From Trissonchulus latispiculum (Eukaryota; Nematoda; Enoplea; Enoplida; Ironidae), in contig JASAND010006234.1 in assembly GCA_030248195.1 (NCBI GenBank), positions 1 to 64,000 on the forward strand: a DNA stretch of 64,000 bases. Reading direction: 5' to 3'. The first letter of the stretch is position 1, and every line of letters starts with the position of its first letter. The notes beneath the pieces are model-generated. The model saw nothing but the letters and a program-made list of their open reading frames with translations. It was not told where the DNA came from and did not search any database. This document shows, in pieces, positions 32,726 through 45,010 of the stretch. The position numbers and the translations under genes were made by a program.

Positions 32726-35564
32726 CACGGTTTTTTGGGCAAAATTGGGGGCATTTGCCCACTCGGCCAAAAGTTTGCCCACTCAAATTTAGATTTGCCC
32801 AGCAGTTTGCCCACTGAAAAATTGGACCACTGAGGTAAAAGAAGTGACAGGCCTCATACTCTTCCTACTTTTCCTACTTTTTTCCTACTTTTTTTTCATT
32901 CCTACTTTTTTCCTACTTTTTGCTAAAAATTCCTACTTTTTCCTACTTTTTTTACGAACAAATCAAAAAATTTTCTAAGTGTCCTTAACGTTACTTTAAA
33001 TCACTGGATTTCAAAAAATTTTCGCTCCTTCGGCGCTATTATACATATATTCTAACGCCTACTTTTGTGAGGGTGGGCTAGGCAATCACATTTTAGTTTC
33101 CATGATTCCACATGTTTATGGGAACGGCCATTGCCTAAAGTATGCCCAGAGATATAGAAAGCGACATTGTTTTCTGTATATCTCACAAACGCTTCAAGAT
33201 AGCTACCGTAAAACATTTTCTGAACCGAAATGATAAAATTTTTCTTTTCGGGAAAAATATTTTTTGAAATTTCCCGTGCTATTTCAAAGAGTGCCGCTTT
33301 TATATGTCCAGAAAAATGGTACATGGTACTACCACAATTTTTTCAAGAAAATTTTCTCCTTGACCGAAAGTTCTACACACCACATTTCAACTTTTGTTGA
33401 AACTTCTATTTTCTGAATCCTTTGATCCTTGCCGCTTTTTCGACATTGGCTGGTTATTATTCGCGACTTGCTCAATGGAAAAAGTTTCGATTAGATTTTC
33501 AGGACCACCTAGGCATCCGCTTTCAGCTCATTTGGAATTTCAAAATTTGATTGTTGGTTGATTTTTCGAAAAATGCCATTTTTGACTAAAAATTTCAGCA
33601 AAGCGAATCTAGCAAATGTGAGTAAAAATAACAGTCATCAAGTTCAATCTGAACTGAATCCAACGATGTAAAGTTTTCGTGGCTACGGTTTATATTCTGC
33701 CAGCAATGAATTTCAAACAATTTCCCATTGGTTTTTGCTAAGGTTAATCAAGGCGGTAACACCAAACTTTTCCTGAGAAAATAGTGGGAGTAGCATATAC
33801 CAATCTTTCTGGACATATAAAAGGCACCTTTTGAAATTGCACGGGAAATTTCTAAAATTTTTTCACGATAAGAATGATCTCATCATTCCGGTTCAGGAAA
33901 TGTATACTTTGCGGTAGCTATCTTGAAGCGTTTGTGAGATATAGGTAAAGAAAACAGATATCGGTCCAAAACTGACCATTTTTCGGAAAATTATCTTATT
34001 GCAAAATGTCGATAGTTTCAACTGTGCTGGTCCGTCTGCCAAGTATTGCCCACATTTGTACTCCTATGGGACATGTTATACCCAACGGAATGCGGAATTT
34101 CTACCTAAGCACAGCAACAACAATGGAAAATTTTGAAAATCGCCACCAGATTGTTTTGAACACAGATTTTGCTCAACTCATGCAAGCAGTTAGAAAACGG
34201 CTTTCACACATTTTGGGGCAATTACCTGAGAGTTTTGGGACAACTCAGCTGACAACAAGTGAAAATGGCAGAATTTAGCTCACAAAAGTGCATTCAGGCA
34301 AAATTGCTTCCTCAAGAAAAGGGGCGCACCCAAGATTTTGGAAAGGGAGGCGTCTACATAGCCTGAAAAAATTTCGCCCCCAAGCAGATGAAAGATTTTT
34401 AAAATTGTGAAAAAACCCGTAGTGGAAGTCTGTAAGCATAATGATTTGAATAAAAAGTCAAGTCTTTCGACACTATTAAAATTTAAAGAATGGAAACCTT
34501 AGAAAGATTTTTGAATAAAAAATTGAGGATTTTACTACTTGAAAACAATCCACAATAGAACATTTTTAATAAGATTTTAATTAAAGGCCGAGAAAATATA
34601 TATTTTGATATTATGAATATATAATCTGTAACGGAAACCTTTAAAAGGATTTGAAATACGAACGTTTACTTTGGTACTTCATCAAAATAACCACCCCAGC
34701 CCCCCCCCCTGTAGAAGAATATTTCTCTTTGGGGGCAATGTCACGAAACCCTGGATACGACAGTGCCTCAAATTAAGATAAAACTTATTTCCATACCTTC
34801 ATTCTTTTACGTATTAGAGTGCGTATATATATACGTACTTCGCAAGATTTGTCTGCAAAAATTCCTACTTTTTTCGGAAAATTCCTACTTTTATTCCTAC
34901 TTTTTCCTACTTTTTTGCAAAATATTCCTACATTTTTTCCTACTTTTTTGATTTTGGGTAGTATGAGGCCTGAAGTGAACATTTCTATCACGGTTTTATT
35001 GCTAATTTAAAAAATCTTCAATTTTTTCTGGGGGCTGCCGCTGCCGCCCCCCAGACCCCCCCGTTGCGGTTCCTGTGTCACTACTAAATTGTAATTTTAT
35101 TAACATTACTTCACTTTGTCTATTTCTAAGTATGTCTCCTCGAAATGTTGCAAAATTTGTATTTATAAAAAAGATATGTAGATTGTATATATTTATAGAA
35201 AAGTGCAACTGCAGAAAAATCGAAACTATGACTCAAAACATGTGCAACAATGTCAAAATTCGAAAAATTCGTTCAGCTTCTGGGGGCCGCGCCCCCCAGA
35301 CCCCCTGCTGTTATTTTAATATGTATTAAACCCTGTATTGTATAAAAACTAAGATTGCTTAAGACACAACTAAAGATAACGACAGAAAATTCGATGGTAT
35401 ATATGGAATAAAACACGTTATTAATTAAAGCAAAGCAAAGCAAAGCAAGGTTAAAAATCGCTTAGTAAAATTTTGTAATTTTGCCCACCGATCTCTAAAT
35501 TTGCCCACTCAATCCTAAATTTGCCCACTAAAATGCCCACTGGCCGTTTTGAAAAAAAACCCTG
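32726..35564. mobile_element. hAT-like element G with TTTGCCCAC repeats
   Basis: The left end CACGGTTTTTTGGGCA and the right end ...GAAAAAAAACCCTG are inverted. The 8-bp duplication GTGTTGCA is exact (32718-32725 and 35565-35572). TTTGCCCAC repeats lie inside both ends (32755-32815 and 35480-35545). Most of its length is element F. No transposase. Confidence 0.85.
32848..34972. mobile_element. TIR element F with TCCTACTTTTT repeats, nested in G
   Basis: The ends CAGGCCTCATACT and AGTATGAGGCCTG are inverted. GAAGTGA flanks both sides (32841-32847 and about 34972-34978). TCCTACTTTTT units occupy 32870-32955 and 34858-34950, in the same orientation at both ends. The middle contains a diverged inverted repeat (33172-33350 against 33770-33962). 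Two frames of about 90 residues (33052-33324 minus, 34006-34278 plus) have no recognisable domain. A later 35030-35320 patch with CCCCCAGACCCCC belongs to G. Confidence 0.68.
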
Positions 35565-36167
35565 GTGTTGCAGCTGTTTGGAGCTTTGTTGACTGCCTAC
35601 AAAACATGGAGTTCCTGAAGTCCTTATGCCAGTATTAAAATTTCGATGCTATAACAATTATAATGTCAAATAGTACAAGTAGGATTAAATGGGATTGCAA
35701 ATAGGGAGTTTGGATAACTGGGATGGGATGGGACGGTGACATACAAAATCTAGTGGGATGGGATCAGAGAATTCGTCCCATTTGCCAACTCTGTGACCAG
35801 CGTCACACTCTTTGTTATTACGCGCTGGTAACATGATCTGCTCGACGAACTGGTGACCCCCCTCCCTCCCGGGTCAAATTGGACCCCAGTAATTCCCCCA
35901 CAATTGAGTACCCTGTACACATTTGTGCACGCTCACTAGCTTGTATGTTTATGTGTTGAACCCTAAACCAGCAGCTGGCCACTTTGGAGCTTCAACATAT
36001 ATAAACCTACAAGTGAGTGAGCGTACACGTGTGTCTATTGGGTAATCATTTGTGGTGGGGTCACTTGGTCCAATTTTGGGGGGGGGCCGTAATCGGGCAG
36101 ATCATGTCACCAACGTAGGAACTAAGAGTATGACGCTTGTCACACTCTTGGTTATTATGCCCTCTTG

Positions 36168-37444
36168 CTATCATGTAGTTTGACTTGTTGTGTTTCATTT
36201 CTAGTTGATTCTTGAAGTTCTTGTCCTTGTTAATCTTTGTGCCTTCTCTTATATTATGTAGATCAATAATCCATTTCGTCCTCCTTTCAGCTTTTTTCAA
36301 AATCGAATTTCATCAGATTTTCGTCATTTTTATTTGTCGAACATCGAAAATGAAAGTTCTCCAGAAATTCGCTTTTGTTTTGATATTTGATAAATTTTGG
36401 TTGAATTTTTATCTTGGTGGCATATTGTATTATTGTATAATGTTTCACATTATCCGCGCACCACACGAATATCATATTTTCCGATTTCAAGCATAGGGTG
36501 ATGAATTACTTTGATACTATTGGGGAATGTGGGGGCATCCCCCCGAAGCTAAAGAAGCTGTGTTTTTCAATAAATTTGTTCTTCAAATCTTCAGTTCTTA
36601 TATACATGTGCTGTTGAAAAGGTGCAAAATACGCGCCAACGGTCAACGTTTGGTTTTTCCATCTTTACTAATTTTCTTCTATCTTCTCCTTCCTGCCTTC
36701 GTATTGCGACGAAGGTTGCACCCCCTTAGATCCAGCCCTGTTTTATTATAGCATTTAGACAACAAACATTGCCTAAACATAATCAAACTCAATGTCCATG
36801 TAGCTTTCGTTCCAGTCTAGCTGAGAACATCCAGAGAAAGATATTCTTCTTCATTGAGGACAATTTGGAATAAAATGAGACGAAAACTTGCATTATATAA
36901 ACTAAATGTATATAAACTGTGAATCCCAAAGCTGAGAAATTTTTGAAAAATCACTGTTGAAACATTGTGAAAACTTCGCTTTCTAAATGCATTACGAAAA
37001 TTACGGCTCTTTGCATTACGTAACGGTACTCAATACGCGAATGTTTCCCTGTTTGCCAAGAATAGGTATATAAGTGCGATTATGCACCTTGATGACAGTT
37101 AAGTTGGAACGATTGTACTAGGATTTGTCTAAATTTCGCATTCAGGATTTCCGATCTTTAGATCGTGCAATGTTTTTGCTTTTCTTACGTCGTTCATGTT
37201 TTATTAGTTACAATAAAATAGCTCTGTAAAATAGTTGCTGCTAGGCATTAGAAATGAGATTTGGTGGTGTCGCGAGCTTGGTGGGATGTGGTGAGTAATT
37301 TGGTTCTAAGTAACTAAGTTTTCGTACAAGCAACCGGTCGTGTTACTTTTGACTTGCACTGTCACGAATCTGGGGTTTTTACTGGTGGTTCTACATATGT
37401 TGTGTACATTTTCGGAGATTTTACGGTCACAGGTGGGCAATTGG
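36168..37444. other. No gene seen
   Basis: Apparently single-copy AT-rich DNA between two repeat nests. The segment 37430-37444 leads into the long inverted repeat. Frames here (such as 36212-36496 plus) lack any domain I recognise. Confidence 0.4.
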
Positions 37445-37935
37445 GTAAATTTCTTTCCTCGACCAAAATTGCTTTCACAAGCGGTAAAAATTTCCCTATA
37501 CACGGGGAAAATTGCCTAAAAAAGTTTGCAGACTCAAATTTCCGTAAATGTTCCTGCTCCGCCGGATTTTTAGTAATGGATGACTATTTTTGCTAAAATA
37601 GGCCAAAAATGTTCTTATTTAAAATTGCTGCTTTTAGTTAAAATTTGCAAAAATGGTGAAAATAGGATAAATTTAGCTTACAAAACTGCGTTTAGGCAAA
37701 ATTCCACGAGGGGTACACAAATTATCTACCACACGGGTCAGTATTTGACATACCGTTCAGGTATGTTCAGGTTATAATTAGTCTTACCGCCGCGTCCGGT
37801 AACCGTATATATGTATTTGAGTTTTCTTGTGACTGTCTGCAGCTCGAGTTGATTTGAATGTGTCACATTAAACCTCTTACGATTACTCTTACGACAAGCG
37901 GCTACATCGTGACAGGATTTGTAGAAAATTATATA

Positions 37936-37973
<38 letters not shown>

Positions 37974-38391
37974 TCGGAAGAATTCAAAATTTCGTAATTT
38001 TCAAGCACGGTGTAAAAAATCGTGAAAATTAAAGTTGTTCGAAACGGTACAAATTTTAGCTCACTCGAAAGCTTTTGACAAGCTGAACAACTTTTCTAAT
38101 AGACACAAGTCCCAAAAATGCATGCTTTTCTCGCTAGCGTTCGCTAAATGACAAGCTATGCCAACCTGGTTTCGACGTTTAATTCAAACACAAAACGTTG
38201 ACTACTACTAGTAACTTAACCGAATAAAGTATATAGTTTCTGGTTAAGGTTGCTTCCTTTGCTTATAGAGTAATAATCTGATGTAAGGACATACGGTTAA
38301 TCTGTTCCTATCAAGCTGTGGAAGTAAAACATTGCAAAATTTGGCATTTCCCAATAAGCGGCCGATACCAATTTGCCTTCCAAAGCCCAAA
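37445..38391. repeat. Long inverted repeat, left arm (0.95 kb)
   Basis: Inverted and nearly identical to 42534-43545. The main differences are (TA)n length near 37935-37969 and a block of about 94 bases present only in the right arm (about 43005-43100), where this arm has about 11 bases. The arms enclose 4.1 kb that includes fold-back element C with hAT element B. Part of the arm also matches diverged sequence at 50440-50700 inside element N. Confidence 0.9.
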
Positions 38392-38859
38392 CCAATTTGG
38401 CTAATTTTTTCAGCAAATTTTAGTCCCACAGGGAGGATTAAAATGGTAGAAACATTAGCCGTTTCCCTAACTCGGGTTGAGAGTAATATGCGAAAATGTG
38501 TGTTACCGACCTACACTGAACACCCCGTATCTAAGTATTTACCCAAACCGGATGTCTCGCTGCTCGATTTGGGCTATAATTGTTAGCAATTACTTTCCCA
38601 ATACCTTCTGTTGTTGCCTGGTCGTTTGAGGCCAAACCGTTGTTCCAAGCTCTAGTTTTGCGGCATTGAAGACGAGCCATGCCGACTGTCAAAAAATCAC
38701 GAAAATGCGAAACTTTGAACTTGGATTTCTCGCTCTAGAGATGGAATTTGGAAAAACGGCTTGCGCCACGATGATCGACTCTAATGGGGGTACCATATAT
38801 GTGAAAATGAAGGAAATCGAAGAGGGTCCATTTTTAAAACCAATCGCTCCTCATGCTAC
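38392..38859. other. No gene seen
   Basis: Spacer between the left arm of the long inverted repeat and fold-back element C. No recognisable feature. Confidence 0.4.
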
Positions 38860-41639
38860 CAAGAGTACATAATAACTAAGAGTGTGACAAGCGTCCCACT
38901 CTTAGTTATTAGGCTGCAGACATCATCTGCACAATAACGGCCTACCCCCCCCACAACTGAGTACCTGGTGACCCCCCACAATTGTGTACCAGCACTCGCT
39001 TGTATGTTTACATGTTGAAGCCAAAAACATTCTATCAGCAGCTGGCCACTTTTGACCTTCAACATGTAAACATACAAGCGAGTGCTGGTACATAATTGTG
39101 TATGTGTACCTGGTACTCAGTTGTGGGAGGGGTCACCAGGTACTCAGTTGTGGAGGGGGTAGGCAGTTATTGTGCAGATCAGTGTTGGCATCTGGGATGG
39201 GATCCCATGGGATGGGATGGGATGGGATTGAAAACTCATCCCATGTGGGATCAGTGGGATTTTGTGGGATCATTTTGCCTTACAAAGCCTTCAAACACCG
39301 CTTCCGAATTTTGAAAAAGTGCAATATTTTGGTAAATTTGGCATAAAAATGTCTGTTCAATTTCATAATTGGCGTTTTGATGACTACCATCAAAGCAAAG
39401 CATGGAACTCTTTAAGGCGCTGGTGTCGCGTTGATGTTGAAATGTAAAAATATGAAATTTTGCAATATATATAGCCTGATCGTATAATGCCTCTCTGTAA
39501 AAATCAGCAATTTTCGCAATTTTACAAAAAAATTTAATTTCTGCGCCAAAAAATCTCTACACTGGCAAAGGATTCCAAGCAACAGTTGGTGTCGTTTGAA
39601 ACCTTTATACATATACTGTGCCACTGTGGAATTAGAATTTTTAGTTAGGACCTCTAGTTTTTTATAATCTGCAGCTAAACAAAACTTTAATGACCCTCAT
39701 TTTTGGTCACCAAAAGCGACCAAATTTAGCGACTTTCGGCAGTTCGCTAACTTCACAAATTACTTAAAACATTTTGAAGACCTAATTAAAATTTCAAAAT
39801 CCTAATTCCACAGTGACACAGTATCTGTTTATTGTTGTTTTAAAACTATGCAAATGTTACCCGGTATCTACACCAATTTCGAGCTTTTGGCGCTGAATTA
39901 TAATCGACACTTTTTCGATTTCCTATTTCGACATAGCAGACCAGATCAAATCAGTATAAGCCAAAAACGATTTTAGGAGTCAACAAGTTGGCCCCAAAGG
40001 GGCAATATTCCTTTGTAGACCTGTTATTATTCTAATGTGAGAATCATCTTTGATCTTGGCTTCGTTAAACGCTAGAACTTGCAGAGGTTGCAGCTTCTGC
40101 ATGACATTCTACAGTTTCCCTTCACATTCCTTCGATTATTTGTTTTGATAACAAATTACTGGTATCCTCTGAAATGTCTTATATACTTTTTTGTGATCAC
40201 TTAGCAGTCAGACTTTCTTTCCGTCAGCATATATACCTAAGCACAATTCTATAGGTATGTAGATATAGATCACTTTTCATTCCCAATAGATAAATAGGTA
40301 AACAGAACATTTCATAGGAAAATTTCATCACTGTGATTCTTCTGCGAATTTGTTTCTCGCAGATCTACAGTAACATCAGTGAGAACTGCTTGCCACGACA
40401 TGTTTGGGCTGAACGTATGAAGTCCAGTGCAAGCAATTGTCTTCTTACCTAATGCACCCATGTGCAGCTCCCAAGCTGCACTGGTGCTCAGAAAACTGCA
40501 ACCGTTTAGATTGCTGACAGCTGAAGACTGCGTGAAGGCTGTGAATTCAGCTGCTTAAATAGTTTCTAAACCTAATTTGCATAATCGGCATACAAAAAAT
40601 CCACCTAAGCTAGCCCCGTGTTGAAGATAGGGCTTCTGAATAGAGAAATGACTCACAATGCACTGAACATAGTAGATTCCTTTTTATACATTCCTGCTCC
40701 AGCAGGAATAAAAAACGGCCATTTTCGAGGAAATCAGTTGTGTCAAAATTACTGCCAAATTTTACGGAGACTTTTGAATTTTTTATACGATCGGTTTAGT
40801 CCAATCGATTTACTTTCTGCTCAATTTATACAATCTAATTAAACTTAATGCCTGTTAGTGGGAGTTCATTGCTTTAAGCTAGAGATTTGATCGACAAACG
40901 TTTGGCAAAACTGCAGTTATTTTATTTTAAACATTAATTTCTCAAAAACTACCCCATGGATTCGCGTAAGCTTTGGTAGGATGAAAATTCGCAGTATTGC
41001 GGAGGGACTATTTGAACCTCGCCAGCTCAATACTCAAGAATACTCAATGCGAAGTTGCAAAATTTTGTGTCATCGCTCATTTGGCGGATTTTCTAGAGTA
41101 TTAGGACCTGTTGAGCCAAATCCATAAAATTTCCCTCGACCCACATGTCCTTCATATCATGGCACAAAATGAAATTTTGCCCGATTCCATACTTTTGAGA
41201 AATCGGTACTCAAAGTTTTATGGTCTGCATTTAGTATGTCAAAAAATTTTGCTGGTTTTATGCAAATTTTACTTTTTTCGTATTTACTGATTATAAGCTT
41301 TAAAACGGTGTCAAATTCTTCCAACTCGCAAAATTGCGAAAATTTATTGCGTTTCAAAATTCCCCTCACAAAAGGATACCACCACCTTATGCCAATATTA
41401 AAATTTCAATGCTACAGCGATTGTAAGGTCAAATACTGCAAGTGGGATTATATGGGATTGGAAAAAGCAAGTTCGGACAAATGGGATGGGATGGGACGGT
41501 GAATTTGAAAATCTGGTGGGATGGGATGGGATGGGATCAGAGAATTCGTCCCATTTGCCAAGTCTGGTGCTGATGATGTCTGCAGCCTAATAACTAAGAG
41601 TGGGACGCTTGTCACACTCTTAGTTATTATGTACTCTTG
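38860..41639. mobile_element. Fold-back element C, split by hAT element B
   Basis: The termini CAAGAGTACATAATAACTAA and the inverse at 41639 are flanked by the exact 7-bp repeat ATGCTAC (38853-38859 and 41640-41646). Apart from the insert at 39180-41566, the whole of the roughly 390 bases forms one long imperfect palindrome centred near 39040. It has secondary hairpins in each arm (AATAACTAAGAGTGTGACA against its inverse). Non-coding. Confidence 0.88.
39180..41566. mobile_element. hAT-like element B with GGGATG repeats
   Basis: The ends CAGTGTTGGCATCTGGGATG and ...CATTTGCCAAGTCTG are inverted. The flanks GTGCAGAT and GTGCTGAT differ once over 8 bases. Terminal regions match element A. Its 2.4-kb interior is AT-rich and has no transposase-like frame. 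Confidence 0.87.
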
Positions 41640-41699
41640 ATGCTACTAACTTCGACCCTTACGAAAAGCCAGTCATATATACACACAGGTAACGCAAGG

Positions 41700-41990
41700 T
41701 TGGCAGCCCGGGTTTGTACGCTATTAGATATTTAAATAAAATGGGATAGAAAAACAAAATATTAGGTTATTGAAATATCGATACTTCGGCACCACATTTT
41801 CATACATCATTAGGTAAAGTAGGTAAGAAGCTTTAAATATAATTTTTAACAAATTTCACAGCATAGAAATAGTATAGCACTCCAAAAATTTTGCGGGTAT
41901 CAGTTGACTGCGAGGCGGGGCGAGTAGCAGAGCGGGGCGGGGCGGGTCGTCAAAATGGTACCCGCTTCCAACTCTTGTGTACACACATAT
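41700..41990. mobile_element. Right-end fragment of an N-family hAT-like element
   Basis: The stretch ending GGTACCCGCTTCCAACTCT near 41979 matches the right end of element N at 51260-51520, including the GGGGCGGGGCGGG block. The left terminus is not present. Confidence 0.6.
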
Positions 41991-42189
41991 TGTATTCTTT
42001 GTGGTTCATTCTAATTTTAATGCAGAAGCCAGCAAATGTTCAAAAATTCGCCAGAATATTAAATACTTCCTCAGAAATTAACTAATTCGAATATTCGAAT
42101 TCGAATTATTCTATGTTCGTGCCCATGCTTACCTGTTACTCTTGCGATGAGGCTAAGTCTGATTTAACTCGTAAATTTAACAGTCTGAT

Positions 42190-42408
42190 CAGAGTTGGAC
42201 ATGGACACATTTTTTGCGACCGCAGTCGTCGTGACCGCGACCGCCCGCGTCCGCGACCGCAGCCCTCAGACTAATTGTGTGACCGCAAAAGTTTCAGTTA
42301 GTTACCTTCAATTCTATGCAAATATCCACTTTTCTAATATTTTTAAGGTACAGGTTTGTACAGCCACAGCGCCGCAGTCGGTATTCCGTTTAGGGCTGGT
42401 GCAGCGTA
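42190..42408. mobile_element. Left-end fragment of a K-family hAT-like element
   Basis: It starts CAGAGTTGGACATGGACACA and carries GACCGC repeats, matching 45024-45260 of element K. It stops at the TA microsatellite. Confidence 0.65.
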
Positions 42409-42436
42409 GATATATATATATATATATATATATAGG

Positions 42437-42529
<93 letters not shown>
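42409..42529. repeat. (TA)n microsatellite
   Basis: About 120 bases of almost pure TA with two short interruptions, at the inner edge of the right inverted-repeat arm. Tyr-Ile repeat frames here are artefacts. Confidence 0.95.
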
Positions 42530-42533
42530 TTTG

Positions 42534-43545
42534 GGCTTTGGAAGGCAAATTGGTATCGGCCGCTTATTGGGAAATGCCAAATTTTGCAATATTTTACTTC
42601 CACAGCTTGATAGGAACAGATTAACCGTATGCCCTTACATCAGATTATTACTCTATAAGCAAAGGAAGCAACCTTAACCAGAAACTATATACTTTATTCG
42701 GTTAAGTTACTAGTAGTAGTCAACGTTTTGTGTTTGAAGTAAACGTCGAAACCAGGTTGGCATAGCTTGTCATTTAGCGAACGCTAGCGAGAAAAGCATG
42801 CATTTTTGGGACTTGTGTCTATTAGAAAAGTTGTTCAGCTTGTCAAAAGCTTTCGAATGAGCTAAAATTTGTACTGTTTCGAACAACTTTAATTTTCACG
42901 ATTTTTTACACCGTGCTTGAAAATTACGAAATTTTGAATTCTTCCGAAACATATATATATAATTATATATAATTTTCTACAAATCCTGTCACGATGTAGC
43001 CGCTTGCATGCATCAGCATCGCTGTGGCAGATGTAATACCTGTTGTATGTGGACGCGGCATTGGGGTTGGACGGCCACGGGGAAAATCACCAGCGCAAGG
43101 CAATCGTAAGAGGTTTAATGTGACACATTCAATTCAACTCGAGCTGCAGACAGTCACAAGAAAACTCAAATACATATATACGGTTACCGGACGCGGCGGT
43201 AAGACTAATTATAACCTGAACATACCTGAACGGGATGTCAAATACCACTGACCCGTGTGGTAGATAATTTGTGTACCCCTCGTGGAATTTTGCCTAAACG
43301 CAGTTTTGTAAGCTAAATTTATCCTATTTTCATCCATTTTTGCAAATTTTAACTAAAAGCAGCAATTTTAAATAAGAACATTTTTGGCCTATTTTAGCAA
43401 AAATAGTCATCCATTACTAAAAATCCGGCGGAGCAGGAACATTTACGGAATTTTGAGTCTGCAAACTTTTTTAGGCAATTTTCCCCGTGTATAGGGAAAT
43501 TTTTACCGCTTGTGAAAGCAATTTTGGTCGAGGAAAGAAATTTAC
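42534..43545. repeat. Long inverted repeat, right arm (1.0 kb)
   Basis: Inverted copy of 37445-38391. It carries a block of about 94 extra bases (about 43005-43100) that makes a plus-strand frame of 75 residues from a local ATG at 43024. The frame has no domain I recognise. Confidence 0.9.
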
Positions 43546-43572
43546 GGCGGCGTGCCCTACGGCGTGCCCTAC

Positions 43573-43691
43573 AAATTTTCAAAGATTTCCCTTAATTTCA
43601 ACAGGATGTCGAGGAATAGTGCCTTTACGTATCAAATAACAAGGCTACCCAAAATCCTATTGAAATTAAGGGAAATATTTGAAAATTTATA
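43573..43691. repeat. Small inverted repeat
   Basis: AAATTTTCAAAGATTTCCC...TTTCAACAGGAT pairs with ATCCTATTGAAATTAAGGG...TTTGAAAATTT. The arms are about 34 bases around a 47-base loop. Confidence 0.7.
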
Positions 43692-43777
43692 GCGCACGCA
43701 ATATGCGTCATAGCGATAACATTTTGATCTCTTTGGATTCAGCAAAGATGCCATATTTAGCATGACCAAGAGTTTAT

Positions 43778-45010
43778 AATACCAAGAGTGGGAAGCTTGG
43801 CCCTTCTTAATGGAAATGGCCTGCGAGATGCTCGGCACATTAAGGCCGAAATCTCGGGGGGGTACCACTTACCATTGTTCAGCATGTGTTTATATGCGTT
43901 TGAACTAAAACGCATCTGATTGGCTAATTCCCTACCTTATGTCAAATTTATGTGTATAAGCGGACCGCCCCCCCCCCCGAGATCTCCGGGGGGGGGGGGG
44001 GTCCCGCTTAGCGTTGTTAACACGTTCAGCACTACTGATCCACCGGTGGGTCAGCCCGATTCCTACTGACAGACTGCTGACCCGCCGGTGGGTCAGGTTA
44101 ACATGTAGTTTACAGAGAAGAAAAATTTTTTAGTCTGCGAAGCAAAACATTCATGCGACTTTTAGTGCACGGGAAATGCAAAATTTCGCATAATTGCACC
44201 AAAGTAAGGAATCATGCCTGCATTGTTTGTATTTTTGTTTGTGAATGTGGATATACTAAAATAGTATTAGTCTATGAAGTAATTGGTATTAGTAGTGAAC
44301 GTGTTACGCGTGGGTTTATATGCGATTGAACTGAAATGTATTTGATTGGCTACTTACCTAGGAACGTCGTCCAAATATAAAACGGGAAAATGGCAAAATC
44401 CCGTTGCATTTTTCCCGTCTAGAACGGGTTTCTTAGCAGGACTTATTTTCGCTTTTTGTCAGCCTGCTTTCGTTACAAGTTCTGCTATTATTGCTGTTTC
44501 TTAAACCACATATACATTCAAGGGCTGCTGCAAACATATATGATTTGAGTATGAGCTTATATATTCTGTACTGAAGTTACTGTATAACTGTTGTGGTCTG
44601 CTACAGAACAGTGACGTTAGCAGAGAAAATACTAAACGGGAAAACCTTACAGGTGGACGGGATTTTTGAGAAAATTTTCCCGAGGGTTTTCAAACGGGAA
44701 CCCGTCTGCAATTTGGACGACGTTCCCTACTGTAATCCTCATCAGCGCATTTCAGTTCGACTGCATATAAACACACGCTTAACAACGCTAAGCCGGACCC
44801 CCCCTGAGATCTCGGGGGGGTCCGTTTATACATATAAATGTGACATAATTTAGGGAATTAGCCAATCAGATGCGTTTTAGTTCAAACGCATATAAACACA
44901 TGATGAACAATGGTACGCGGTACCCCCCCCCGACATTTCGGCCTTAATGTGCCGAGCATCTCGCAGGCCATTTCTGCTAGGAAGGACCAAGCTTCCCGCT
45001 CTTGGTATTA
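43778..45010. mobile_element. Fold-back element Q with nested palindromes
   Basis: The outer arms (ATACCAAGAGTGGGAAGCTT at 43780 and its inverse ending at 45008) extend about 210 bases each and include CTCGGGGGG and TTTATATGCGTTTGAACT segments. Inside, a second inverted pair (about 44306-44370 and 44718-44785, GGGTTTATATGCGATTGAAC type) gives a palindrome within a palindrome. Two CCGCCGGTGGGTCAG-like repeats lie at 44040-44095. Non-coding; target duplication unclear. Confidence 0.65.

Larger units (their letters stand above)
26674..35792. mobile_element. hAT-like element A (9.1 kb) with GGGATG subterminal repeats
   Basis: The left end CAGTGTTGGCATCTGGGATG and the right end ...CCATTTGCCAACTCT are inverted. 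The flanks GTGACAAG and GTGACCAG differ once over 8 bases. About 180 bp at the left end and 150 bp at the right end match element B (39180-41566), which proves the family. The large size comes from inserts: a satellite (27620-29850), a 227-bp-arm inverted repeat and elements H, G and F. No transposase is recognisable. The part from 26790 to 27620 holds chance frames only. Confidence 0.8.
26642..36167. mobile_element. Fold-back element E, split by hAT element A
   Basis: The outer ends CAAGAGCACATACCAACTAAGAG (26642) and ...CTCTTGGTTATTATGCCCTCTTG (36167) match the family terminus CAAGAGTACATAATA. The 7-bp flanks CTATTAT and CTATCAT differ once. Outside the insert at 26674-35792 only about 400 bases remain, nearly all of it an imperfect palindrome centred near 35970. 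Non-coding. Confidence 0.75.

Noticed and set aside
33052..34278. Two frames of about 90 residues in element F as transposase remnants
   Set aside because: No DDE, BED or dimerisation motif recognisable; one overlaps an inverted repeat arm.
42195..42677. 160-residue frame with Tyr-Ile repeats
   Set aside because: Translation of a TA microsatellite flanked by unrelated repeat ends.
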